A DNA stretch of 21,227 nucleotides from Planctomycetaceae bacterium (GTDB lineage Bacteria; Planctomycetota; Planctomycetia; Pirellulales; JAEUIK01): the NCBI GenBank assembly GCA_016793185.1, contig JAEUIK010000728.1, forward strand, positions 1 to 21,227, given 5' to 3'. The notes beneath the pieces were generated by a model that saw nothing but the letters and a program-made list of their open reading frames with translations, was not told the DNA's origin and made no database searches. Positions 7,971 to 15,948 of this stretch are shown piece after piece. Numbering within the stretch: the stretch's first letter is position 1; the number at the start of each line of letters is the position of its first letter. Position numbers and translations under genes: made by a program.

Positions 7971-8171
7971 GCAGGGTGGAAATGCGCACGCGGCGCTAGT
8001 AGAGTCAAAGCTCGGACTACGGCCGGCGCTCGGGCGAACGCTGGCGGGTGACAAATCGCCGCTCTCGGCAGATTGACGTTTTCCCGCGCCCGGGCTTCGT
8101 GAAATCGGTCCGTGGGACAATTCGTCAACGCACGCCCATCCGCCGACGCCAGCACATCTTCGCCGAGCAAG

Positions 8172-8177
8172 AGAAGG
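8172..8177 (+). promoter_or_regulatory. Shine-Dalgarno AGAAGG fixing the Hsp70 start
   Basis: AGAAGG lies five bases before the ATG at 8183. The frame is open further upstream to 8048, but the codons there do not look like Hsp70 and lack a ribosome site. Confidence 0.65.
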
Positions 8178-8182
8178 TCACT

Positions 8183-9760
8183 ATGGAGTTTCAACCGGGA
8201 CACACGGTCGGGATCGATCTCGGCACCACGTTCTCGACCATCGCCTACCTCGACGCCGAGGGCAAACCGGTCCCCTTGGCCAACGACGAAGGAGAGGTCG
8301 AGCTTCCCAGCCTCGTGCTGCTGGCCGAATCCGGCCATGTGATCGTCGGCCCCAATCGCAGCCGCGCCGCGATGGAAGACCCCACGCGCGTCGTCGAACG
8401 CATCAAGCGCGAGATGGGCAACGTCGAATACAAGCGCACGTTCGACGGCCACGAGATCACGCCCGAGTTTCTCTCGGCTTTGATCCTCAAGAAGCTCAAG
8501 CAGGACGCCGAGGCGCAGATCGGGCCGATCGGCAATGCGGTGATCACGGTTCCCTACTATTTCAACGACTCGCGCCGCAAGGCGACGCAGGACGCCGGCA
8601 AGATCGCCGGCATCAACGTCATCGACATCATCAACGAGCCGACCGCCGCCACGCTGACCTACGCCTGGGAACGCGGCGAGCTGGGGGCGACCGGCAGAGC
8701 GGCCGCCAAGCCGCACCAGGCCCTCGTGTACGACCTCGGGGGCGGAACCTTCGACGTGACGCTCGTGCGCTACACGCCGACGCATTTCCAGGTGCTGGCC
8801 ACCGAAGGTGACGTGCAGCTCGGCGGCATCGACTGGAACGATCGCCTCGTCGATCACGTCGCCAAGGCCTTCCGCGATAAGCACGGAGTCGACCCGCGCG
8901 AGAATCCCGCCACGCTGCAGGTCCTGCGCAACGATTGCGACCTGGCGAAAATCGCCCTGTCGCAGACGAACAAGGTCACGATTCCCTGCCGCCATGCCGG
9001 CAAGAGCAACCCGGTGCCGGTGACGCGCGAGGATTTCGAGAACCTGACGGCCGACCTTTTGCAGCGCACCATGGACACGCTCGAACTGGTGCTCGAGCAG
9101 GCGAAAACCACGGTCGAAGCGCTCGACGCGATCGTGCTCGTCGGCGGCTCGACGCTGATGCCCGCCGTGGCCGCGCGCATCGAACAGGTGACCGGCAAGA
9201 AACCCTTCCAGGGGATCTCGCCGCACACGTCGGTGGCGCAAGGGGCCGCCATTCACGGCGCCGTGCTCGATGCCAAGTATCGCGGCGACTCGAGCCAGGT
9301 GACCGAAAGCGTCCGCAAGCACCTGGCCGCCATCAAGCAGGACGACGTCAACTCGCACGGCCTGGGGGTCGTCGCCCGGCACCCGCGCTCGGGCAAGTAC
9401 ATCAACCACGTGATGATCCCGCACAATACGCGGCTCCCCGTCGAGGTGAGCCAGACCTTCCTCACCAACGAAGCGAACCAGCAACGGGTCAGCATCAAGG
9501 TGACCGAGGGGGACGCCCCCGATCCGGCCGCCTGCTCGCTGATCGGCACCTGCCGGGTGACCGACCTGCCGCCAGGGCTGCCGGTGGGCTCGCCGATCGA
9601 GGTCACGTACTCGTTCGATGCCGCGGGGCGGATTCGCGTCCGGGCTCAGGACAAGACCGGGGGCCGCGAGGCCGCCATCGACATCGAGCGCCGCGGCGGC
9701 CTGAACGACGCTCAGATCGATTCCCTCACCCAACTCGCCAACGAGTACAAGGTGGAGTAA
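8183..9760 (+). CDS. Short Hsp70-family chaperone without the helical lid
   Basis: The 525-residue product has a complete Hsp70 ATPase domain: phosphate loop 1 IDLGTTFS at 11-18, VYDLGGGTFDVTL at 182-194, and the adenosine site VLVGGSTLMPAV at about 318-329. A beta-type substrate domain follows. It then stops after GLNDAQIDSLTQLANEY, where DnaK (about 640 residues) would continue with its alpha-helical lid, so the lid is missing. The hydrophobic interdomain linker of DnaK (VLLLDV) is replaced by DDVNSHGLG at about 387-395. E. coli HscC is a comparable short Hsp70. I do not call it dnaK. A gene for a J-like membrane protein follows after 84 bases. A GC hairpin but no T tract lies between them, so co-transcription is plausible. 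Confidence 0.93.
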   Translation: MEFQPGHTVGIDLGTTFSTIAYLDAEGKPVPLANDEGEVELPSLVLLAESGHVIVGPNRSRAAMEDPTRVVERIKREMGNVEYKRTFDGHEITPEFLSALILKKLKQDAEAQIGPIGNAVITVPYYFNDSRRKATQDAGKIAGINVIDIINEPTAATLTYAWERGELGATGRAAAKPHQALVYDLGGGTFDVTLVRYTPTHFQVLATEGDVQLGGIDWNDRLVDHVAKAFRDKHGVDPRENPATLQVLRNDCDLAKIALSQTNKVTIPCRHAGKSNPVPVTREDFENLTADLLQRTMDTLELVLEQAKTTVEALDAIVLVGGSTLMPAVAARIEQVTGKKPFQGISPHTSVAQGAAIHGAVLDAKYRGDSSQVTESVRKHLAAIKQDDVNSHGLGVVARHPRSGKYINHVMIPHNTRLPVEVSQTFLTNEANQQRVSIKVTEGDAPDPAACSLIGTCRVTDLPPGLPVGSPIEVTYSFDAAGRIRVRAQDKTGGREAAIDIERRGGLNDAQIDSLTQLANEYKVE

Positions 9761-9766
9761 AACTGT

Positions 9767-9787
9767 CCCGGGGATCCGGCCCCCGGG
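9767..9787 (+). other. GC hairpin CCCGGGG/CCCCGGG between Hsp70 and J-like genes
   Basis: A perfect 7-bp stem with a seven-base loop begins seven bases after the Hsp70 stop. No T run follows. It could attenuate read-through or stabilise the upstream message. Confidence 0.35.
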
Positions 9788-9844
9788 GCGCTATGCGCGG
9801 CCGTCGCTCGTTCCTTTCCTCAACCTCGGTTCGCCTCAGCCATC

Positions 9845-10882
9845 ATGCCTCCGCAACTCGACGTCTATCGCGACTGGCTCAAGATCGAAGACAAACAGCG
9901 GCCGCTGAACCACTATCAGCTCCTCCGCGTCAAGAAGTTCGAGGACGATCCCGTGCGGATCCGTTCGAACTACCGCCAGCTCAACGCCCACGTGCGCAAG
10001 TTCGCCGCCGGCGATTTCGCCCAGCAGTCGCAAGACCTTCTCAACGAGCTGGCCCGGGCGATGCTGGTGCTGACCGACGCCAAGCGCAAGGGGGAGTACG
10101 ACGCCTCGCTCGGACGGGTCGAGACCAAGACGCGGCAATTGCGCACCATCGAAGAACTGTTGCTCGCCCGCAAAGTGCTCGACGCCGAGAAGCTCGAGAA
10201 GGCCCGCAGCTTTGCCCAGGCGGTCGGGCTCGACATGCAGGACGCGGTGCTGCAGCAGAAGCTCGCCTCGCCAGAAATTACCATGCAGATCTACGCCGAG
10301 TCGCTGGGGCTTCCCTACGTCGACCTGGCGGAGACGGGCGTCGGAGTCGAGCATGTGCCGCTGGTGCCGGCCACCATCGCCCGGCAACATGCCTGCGTGC
10401 CGGTGATGGTCGACGACGACGTGTTGATCATGGCCTCGCCGCATCCATTGAAGCCCGACGTCGAAGATGACCTGCGCTTGCGCGTGGGTATGCCGATTCG
10501 GGCGGCGATCTGCACGCCCTCGGGCATCAACGCGGCGTTGGACCGCTTCTTCACCAAAGAAGCGGCCGCCGCCGAGAAGGCGGCCAACCCGGGGCGCGCG
10601 GTGCAGGCCGCCCAGCCGGCCGCCGGCGCCGCTGCCAAGAAAGACGACAAGAAAGCGGCCAAGCAGCCCGCCGCGGAGTCGTCGTTGACGCCCGCCGAAG
10701 CCAAGAAACAGCGAATGATGGTCTCGCTGATGGCGGGCAACTTCACCTTTATGGCGGTGATGTTCTACCTGCAATTGTTCTCCAAAGTCCCGCAAGGGCT
10801 CTTCAAATCGCTCGGCATCGCCGCCATCGCGGGGGGCGCAATCTTCGGCCTGGTCTTCGGCGTGATGTCGCTGCGAAAGTAA
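9845..10882 (+). CDS. Membrane protein with degenerate J-like domain and MshEN-like domain
   Basis: The 345-residue protein has four parts. Residues about 21-90 (LNHYQLLRV ... LTDAKRKGEYDASLG) have the start and end signatures of a J-like domain, but the HPD triad that activates Hsp70 is absent. Residues about 100-236 match the MshEN / GspE-PilB N-terminal fold (LLLARKVLDAEKLEKA ... YAESLGLPYVDL ... VPLVPATIARQHACVPV), a domain that binds cyclic di-GMP in some proteins. Residues 237-290 are an Ala/Lys linker. Two membrane helices follow at about 291-312 and 319-343. The secretion ATPase domain that usually follows MshEN is absent. The gene lies directly downstream of the lidless Hsp70, suggesting a shared role at the membrane. 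The start ATG has no Shine-Dalgarno sequence. Confidence 0.85.
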   Translation: MPPQLDVYRDWLKIEDKQRPLNHYQLLRVKKFEDDPVRIRSNYRQLNAHVRKFAAGDFAQQSQDLLNELARAMLVLTDAKRKGEYDASLGRVETKTRQLRTIEELLLARKVLDAEKLEKARSFAQAVGLDMQDAVLQQKLASPEITMQIYAESLGLPYVDLAETGVGVEHVPLVPATIARQHACVPVMVDDDVLIMASPHPLKPDVEDDLRLRVGMPIRAAICTPSGINAALDRFFTKEAAAAEKAANPGRAVQAAQPAAGAAAKKDDKKAAKQPAAESSLTPAEAKKQRMMVSLMAGNFTFMAVMFYLQLFSKVPQGLFKSLGIAAIAGGAIFGLVFGVMSLRK

Positions 10883-10945
10883 TCGGGCCAGAGACGGCGG
10901 CCTTCAATCGTCGAGGGCTGCGACCCCGGCTCGCGGCAGTCTCAA

Positions 10946-10974
10946 TTGCGGGTCCGTGCTCAAACTCCTAGAAT
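10946..10974 (+). promoter_or_regulatory. Promoter of the CNNM/CorC gene
   Basis: TTGCGG and TAGAAT are separated by 17 bases, with the -10 box matching 5 of 6. Transcription would begin near 10981. This rules out the in-frame GTG at 10956, which lies between the two boxes. Confidence 0.5.
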
Positions 10975-11063
10975 CGAGGGGTTCACCCGCATCATTTCCG
11001 GCCCGGTGGTCGGGCCCGGCATGGCCCGCGCCGCGCAAGAGCCTGTCAGCGAGTGCCATTTTC

Positions 11064-12392
11064 GTGCCCCCGTTCGTCTGGGAACTGTTTGTCATCCTGG
11101 TGTTGATTCTCGCCAACGGCTTTTTTGCCGGGGCGGAGATTGCCATTCTCTCGGCGCGCCGTGGGCGGTTACAGCAGCGAGCCGAGGAAGGGGACCGCCC
11201 CTCGAAGGTCGCCCTCGGACTGGCCCAGGATCCCAACCGGTTTCTCCCGACGGTTCAGGTAGGGATCACCCTGGTCGGAACGTTTGCCGCGGCGTTCGGC
11301 GGCGCCACGCTCGTCAGCTATCTGGAAACGGCGCTCGAAACCTGCCCGATCGGTTGGGTCGTCGAGCACCGCAGTTCGGTCGCGTTGGCGATCGTCGCCA
11401 TCGGCATCGCCATGTGCTCGCTCGTGATCGGCGAGCTCGTTCCCAAACGGCTCGCCCTGCGGAACGCGGAAGGGTTGGCGCGGATCGTGGCGCTGCCGAT
11501 GCAGGCGCTCTCGGTCGTGGCGCGACCCGCCGTCTGGTTGATGGGACTGCTGACCGAATCGGTGCTGTTTCTGCTCCGCGCCCGCGGCAAGATCGAGAGC
11601 AGCGTGCAGGTCGAAGATATCGAGCACTTGATCGAGACGGGCACGGCCGAAGGAATTCTCGAACCCGCCGAGCAAAAACTCGCGCTCGAAGCGCTGCGAT
11701 TGGGCGAAACGACCGTCCGGCAGATCATGCGTCCTCGGCTCGAGCTCGATGCGATCGACGTCGATACGCCTCCCGACGAGGTGATTGGCACCGTCGCCAT
11801 GGCCGGCTTCTCGCGCTTGCCGGTCTACGAAAAGGACCTCGATCACATCCTCGGTTTCGTCCACATCAAGGACCTCTTTCGCCAGCAGTACCTGGGCTGG
11901 CCGATCGACCTGCGCAAGCTCTTGCACCCGGCGCTCTTTGTGCCCGAGACGCTGACGCTCGATCGCCTGCTGGAGCGCTTCCAGGAGCGCCGGACGCAGA
12001 TGGCCGTCGTGCTGGACGAATTCGGCGGCACCGAGGGAGTCGTGACGCTCGAGAACGTCTTTGAGGAGCTGGTCGGCGACATCCGGGATGAACACGATCG
12101 GGACCGTAAGCAGCAAATCGTGCAGCGCGACGAACGGAGCTGGCTGGTCGATGGCCGGGTGCCCATCGAGGATCTCGTCGAACACCTCGGGCGCAAACTT
12201 CCGCCGCAAAACGAGCCGCGCGGTTACAGCACCCTCGCCGGGCTGATCCTGGCCGAACTGGGGCGCATCCCCTCGATCACCGATCGGCTGGCCTGGGATG
12301 GACTCGATCTGGAAGTGATCGACATGGATGGACAGCGCATCGACCGCGTGCTGGTGAGTGTGCGTCCGCCGGCGCCGGAGAGCTCATCGTGA
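11064..12392 (+). CDS. CNNM/CBS/CorC_HlyC-domain membrane protein
   Basis: With a GTG start the protein has 442 residues. The N-terminal CNNM (DUF21) membrane domain begins VWELFVILVLILANGFFAGAEIAIL and includes the conserved GELVPKRLAL at about 123-132. It has roughly four hydrophobic segments. A pair of CBS domains follows (about 180-335, with MRPRLELDAID, LPVYEKDLDHILGFVHIKDL and VVLDEFGGTEGVVTLENVFEELVG), then a CorC_HlyC domain (about 352-436). Relatives include CorC/YfjD-type proteins and CNNM transporters implicated in Mg2+ or Co2+ efflux. Older annotations call them hemolysins, which is misleading. The frame is open to 10956, but the promoter there forces a later start, and this GTG places the first helix at the N-terminus. 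The stop overlaps the helicase start (GTGA). Confidence 0.9.
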   Translation: MPPFVWELFVILVLILANGFFAGAEIAILSARRGRLQQRAEEGDRPSKVALGLAQDPNRFLPTVQVGITLVGTFAAAFGGATLVSYLETALETCPIGWVVEHRSSVALAIVAIGIAMCSLVIGELVPKRLALRNAEGLARIVALPMQALSVVARPAVWLMGLLTESVLFLLRARGKIESSVQVEDIEHLIETGTAEGILEPAEQKLALEALRLGETTVRQIMRPRLELDAIDVDTPPDEVIGTVAMAGFSRLPVYEKDLDHILGFVHIKDLFRQQYLGWPIDLRKLLHPALFVPETLTLDRLLERFQERRTQMAVVLDEFGGTEGVVTLENVFEELVGDIRDEHDRDRKQQIVQRDERSWLVDGRVPIEDLVEHLGRKLPPQNEPRGYSTLAGLILAELGRIPSITDRLAWDGLDLEVIDMDGQRIDRVLVSVRPPAPESSS

Positions 12393-14575
12393 GCCTGGTG
12401 CGGTTGCATCTCGAAGGGCTGCCTCCACGCATTACCAGGTCGGAGCTGCTGCAGTTCATCCTCGACGTCGGCGGACTGGATCATCGCCGGCTGGGCAAGC
12501 TCGAGCTCCGCGGGAACCAGGCCGAGATCGAAGTCCCCAGCGGCTGGGAAAATCGCCTCGTCAAAGCGATTTCGGCCGCCACCTTGCGCGAGCGGCGGAT
12601 CCGTGCGTGGGCCGAACGCCAACCGGGCTCCGCCACTGCTGAACACGAGCATTTCACTCGGCTCATGCGCTTGTTGGAGCTCGAAAGCCGGGCCGAAGCG
12701 CAGCGCGCCGTCGAGCGCGGGCGGAAGCTCTCGCCGGCGGACGCCGAGAAAAGTGGTCACAGCCTCGTGGATCTCATGGTGGTCGACGACGACGCGGGCC
12801 TCGGCGGACGCTATCTGCTGCAGCTCGCCAAGCGGAATCGCCCGGCGCTTCCCTGGACGCGGCTCGACGTCGGTTCGCCCGTCGCGCTTTCCGCAATGGG
12901 AGGCCGCGATGCCGCCCCGCTCGGTCGCGCCGTCATCTGCGAGCGGACGTCGAGCACGGTGCGGATCGCGCTCGAAGGAGTGCCGGAGGAGCTCGACGAT
13001 CTGGACCTGCTCCGGCTCGACCTCTCCAACGACGAGATCGCCGTCGAGCGGCAACGCGTCGCGCTGCGACTGGCAGAACATGCCCAAGGAGACCGGCTGG
13101 CCGAGCTGCGTGCCGTTCTGCTCGGCGAGCGCGAGCCCGAATTCGTCAGTGACGACGATTCCCAGCGCCGAGCGGCAACGCCAGCGACCGACGCCGAGCA
13201 TCTCAACGAGTCGCAGAATCTGGCGGTGCGGTTGGCGCTCTCGGCCCGTGATCTGGCCTTGATTCATGGGCCGCCCGGCACTGGCAAGACGACGACCGTC
13301 GCCGAGGTGATTCGTCAACTCGTCGGCCGGGGCGAAAAGGTCCTGGCCTGCGCGCCGAGCAATATCGGCGTCGACAATCTCTTCGAGCGTTTGCTCGACG
13401 CGGGCATCCGCGCCGTGCGATTGGGACATCCCGCCCGAGTGCTGCCGCAGCTGCGGGCGAACACCCTGGACCTGCTGGTCGAAGAGCATCACGACGTGCG
13501 GCTCGCGCACAAGCTGGTCAAGAACGCGCTGCAACTCTTCCGCCGTGCCGATCGCTATACGCGGGCCAAGCCCAAGCCGCGCGAGCGGCAGCAGATCCGC
13601 CAGGAGGCCAAGGCGCTGATGGCCGACGCGCGGCGCCTCGAGCGGCAGGCCGTGCAGCACATTCTCGATACGGCCGACGTGCTGTGCGCCACGACGACCG
13701 GACTCGACGACGGCATGCTCGGTCAGCGCAGCTTTGACTGCGTCGTGATCGACGAAGCCTGCCAGAGCACCGAGCCGGGCTGCTGGATTCCGCTGGCGCG
13801 CGGGAACCGCTTGATCCTCGCCGGCGACCACCGGCAGCTTCCCCCCACGGTCGTCAGCGCCGAAGCCCAAAGCCAGGGCTTCGGGATCAGCCTCTTCGAA
13901 CGCCTGGCCGAACGCTATGGCGACCGGATCCTGCACCGCCTCGACCTACAGTATCGGATGCATGCGCAGATCATGGGTTTTTCGTCGGCTGAGTTCTACG
14001 ACGGCGCACTCGTGGCCCACGAGTCCGTTGCCGGTCATCGGCTCGCCGATCTGCTCCCGACCGCGCAGGCGCAGGCGGCCGAAGAGGAACTCCGGCCGTT
14101 GGACTTCGTCGATACCGCTGGCGCCGGCTACGACGAGGAGCAGGAGCCCGATGGAGAGAGCCGGCTTAATCCGCGCGAGGCGGCGCTGGTCGTACAGCTG
14201 GCCGAGCGACTGCTGCGTCTGGGGCTGCCCGCGCGCGACCTGGCCGTGATCGCCCCTTACGCGGCGCAGGTTCGGTACCTCCGCGATCGACTGCCAGTCG
14301 CCGGCGTGGAGATCGACACCGTCGACGGCTTTCAGGGGCGCGAGAAGGAAGTCGTGCTGATCTCGCTGGTGCGCTCGAATGCGACGGGCGAGATCGGCTT
14401 CCTGTCGGATACCCGGCGGATGAACGTCGCCATGACCCGCGCCCGGCGGCGGCTGGTCATCGTCGGCGATAGCGCCACCTTGGCGAGCGACCCGTTCTAT
14501 GCGCGGCTCATCGAGTACTGCGAAGGGCAGGGGGCCTACCGGACGGTTTGGGAGCTGGCGGACCACCTCGAATAA
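12389..14575 (+). CDS. SF1 (Upf1-like) helicase with DbpA-like N-terminal domain
   Basis: This is a 728-residue superfamily 1 helicase of the Upf1/IGHMBP2 type. Visible motifs are the Q-like LNESQN at 272, Walker A GPPGTGKTTT at 294-303, motif II VIDEACQS at 453-460, motif III GDHRQLPP at 479-486, motif IV QYRMH at 521-525, motif V DTVDGFQGRE at 643-652 and motif VI NVAMTRARRRL at 679-689. Residues 4-76 (VRLHLEGLPPRITRSELL ... GGLDHRRLGKLEL ... AEIEVPSGW ... LRERRIRAW) closely resemble the DbpA-type RNA-binding RRM usually found at the C-terminus of DEAD-box helicases. An RNA or R-loop substrate is therefore plausible. It starts at a GTG overlapping the CNNM/CorC stop, with GGAG eight bases upstream. 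Confidence 0.93.
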   Translation: MSLVRLHLEGLPPRITRSELLQFILDVGGLDHRRLGKLELRGNQAEIEVPSGWENRLVKAISAATLRERRIRAWAERQPGSATAEHEHFTRLMRLLELESRAEAQRAVERGRKLSPADAEKSGHSLVDLMVVDDDAGLGGRYLLQLAKRNRPALPWTRLDVGSPVALSAMGGRDAAPLGRAVICERTSSTVRIALEGVPEELDDLDLLRLDLSNDEIAVERQRVALRLAEHAQGDRLAELRAVLLGEREPEFVSDDDSQRRAATPATDAEHLNESQNLAVRLALSARDLALIHGPPGTGKTTTVAEVIRQLVGRGEKVLACAPSNIGVDNLFERLLDAGIRAVRLGHPARVLPQLRANTLDLLVEEHHDVRLAHKLVKNALQLFRRADRYTRAKPKPRERQQIRQEAKALMADARRLERQAVQHILDTADVLCATTTGLDDGMLGQRSFDCVVIDEACQSTEPGCWIPLARGNRLILAGDHRQLPPTVVSAEAQSQGFGISLFERLAERYGDRILHRLDLQYRMHAQIMGFSSAEFYDGALVAHESVAGHRLADLLPTAQAQAAEEELRPLDFVDTAGAGYDEEQEPDGESRLNPREAALVVQLAERLLRLGLPARDLAVIAPYAAQVRYLRDRLPVAGVEIDTVDGFQGREKEVVLISLVRSNATGEIGFLSDTRRMNVAMTRARRRLVIVGDSATLASDPFYARLIEYCEGQGAYRTVWELADHLE

Positions 14576-14581
14576 CCACAC

Positions 14582-14597
14582 CCGCCAGAACTGGCGG
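14582..14597 (+). other. Hairpin CCGCCAG-AA-CTGGCGG after the helicase gene
   Basis: A perfect inverted repeat begins seven bases after the stop. The sequence TCCCCTTGTT follows, which is only weakly T-rich. It may be a terminator or a dispersed repeat unit, and it separates the helicase from the larA promoter. Confidence 0.4.
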
Positions 14598-14602
14598 TCC
14601 CC

Positions 14603-14631
14603 TTGTTCGCGAATCGGGCACCGGCTAGGCT
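14603..14631 (+). promoter_or_regulatory. Possible promoter of the larA-like gene
   Basis: TTGTTC and TAGGCT are 17 bases apart. Each matches the sigma70 consensus at only three positions, but the spacing is right and the position fits a leader of about 35 bases. Confidence 0.3.
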
Positions 14632-14673
14632 CGCGAATAGCTCCATAGGTTGCCATTAGCGAGAAATCTGTCG

Positions 14674-15948
14674 ATGCGCGTCAAACTGGAATACGGCAAG
14701 ACCGGCCTCGAAGTCGAGCTCCCCGCCGAGCGCGTGGTGCGCAAGCTGGGTTATAAGGACGCCCACCCGTTGGCCGATCCCGCCGCCGCGGTGCGAGGCG
14801 TGCTGGAGCAGCCCAACGGAACGCCTCCGCTGGCTGAACTGGCGCGCGGGCGGCGCGACGCTTGTGTCGTGATCAGCGACATCACGCGCCCGGTGCCGAA
14901 CGAGTTGATCCTGCGGCCGCTGCTGCAGACGCTCGAATCGAGCGGCATTCCGCGCGAAAAGATCTTGATCCTCAACGCCACCGGTCTGCATCGCCCCAAC
15001 CTGGGGGACGAGCTGGTCGAAATGGTCGGCCCCTGGATCGCCGAAAACTATCGCATCGAGAATCACAATGGCCGCGCGCTCGACGAGCATGCCGACCTGG
15101 GACTTAGTCCGCGCGGCGTGCCGATCTATATCGATCGCCGCTACGTCGAGGCCGACCTCAAGATCACCACCGGCCTGATCGAGCCGCACCTGATGGCGGG
15201 CTACTCCGGCGGACGCAAATTGATCTGTCCTGGACTGGCGGCGCTCGAAACAGTCAAGGTCTGGCATGGGCCTGAATTCCTCGAACACCCGAACGCCGAC
15301 TGCGGCATCCTCGCCGGCAACCCGGTTCATGAGGAGAACACCTGGATCGGCCGCCGGGCAGGGTGCGACTTCATCGTTAACGTGGTGATGGACGATCAGC
15401 GCCGGCCGCTCAAGTTCGTGGCCGGCGATATGGAGCAGGCGTTCTACGAAGGCGTCGAGTTCGTTCGCGGTGTGGTCCGCGACGAGGTCCCCCGACCCGT
15501 CGACATCGTCGTGAGCTGTTCGGCGGGCTACCCGCTCGACACCACCTTCTATCAGTGCATCAAAGGGATGGTCGGCGCGCTGCCGATCGTCAAGCAGGGG
15601 GGGACGATCATCCTGGCCGCCAGCCTGACGGAAGGGATTGGCAGCCCCGAGTTCGCGCAACTGTTCCAAGAGAACGAATCGCTCGAGGGATTCGTCGAAC
15701 GCATTCTCGGCAAGGACTATTTCGTTCTTGACCAGTGGCAGCTCGAAGAACTGGCCAAGGTCCGCCGCAAGGCACGCGTGAAAGTCGTGAGCGACGGCCT
15801 GCCGGCCGACGTGCTCGACGGGCTCTTTGTCGAGAGCGCGCCGAGCGTCGAAGCCGCGGTCGCGGCCTCGCTGGCCGACTACGGACCCCAGGCTGAAATC
15901 GCGGTGATTCCCAAGGGTCCCTACGTCCTCGCGCAGGTGGCCGAGTGA
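14674..15948 (+). CDS. LarA-family (DUF2088) nickel-pincer racemase homologue
   Basis: The 424-residue product belongs to the nickel-dependent lactate racemase family. Family motifs are DITRPVP at 69-75, ATGLHRP at 102-108, and GLIEPHLMAGYSGGRK at 167-182. His106, His172, Lys182 and His198 fall where L. plantarum LarA has its catalytic His108 and His174, cofactor-linked Lys184 and nickel-binding His200, a constant shift of two. The enzyme is therefore probably active with the pincer cofactor. Many homologues act on other 2-hydroxyacids, so the substrate is not certain. The cofactor genes larB, larC and larE are not in this window. I chose the ATG over an in-frame TTG at 14650. The stop overlaps the start of the rarD-like gene (GTGA). 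Confidence 0.92.
   Translation: MRVKLEYGKTGLEVELPAERVVRKLGYKDAHPLADPAAAVRGVLEQPNGTPPLAELARGRRDACVVISDITRPVPNELILRPLLQTLESSGIPREKILILNATGLHRPNLGDELVEMVGPWIAENYRIENHNGRALDEHADLGLSPRGVPIYIDRRYVEADLKITTGLIEPHLMAGYSGGRKLICPGLAALETVKVWHGPEFLEHPNADCGILAGNPVHEENTWIGRRAGCDFIVNVVMDDQRRPLKFVAGDMEQAFYEGVEFVRGVVRDEVPRPVDIVVSCSAGYPLDTTFYQCIKGMVGALPIVKQGGTIILAASLTEGIGSPEFAQLFQENESLEGFVERILGKDYFVLDQWQLEELAKVRRKARVKVVSDGLPADVLDGLFVESAPSVEAAVAASLADYGPQAEIAVIPKGPYVLAQVAE

Noticed and set aside
8073..8105. TTGACG ... TGAAAT as an Hsp70 promoter
   Set aside because: The spacing is 21 bases, outside the usual 16-19, and the -10 match is poor.
4547..9733. A 5.2-kb open frame (1728 codons) on the minus strand
   Set aside because: It is the exact antisense register of tex, the 161-aa gene and the Hsp70 gene, which all happen to share one frame. 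It stays open because TTA, CTA and TCA codons are avoided in this GC-rich DNA. The translated protein is Arg/Asp/His/Val-rich with no motif, while the plus strand encodes clear families.
12224..13936. A 570-codon minus-strand frame opposite the helicase
   Set aside because: The helicase on the plus strand has all SF1 motifs. The antisense product has none.
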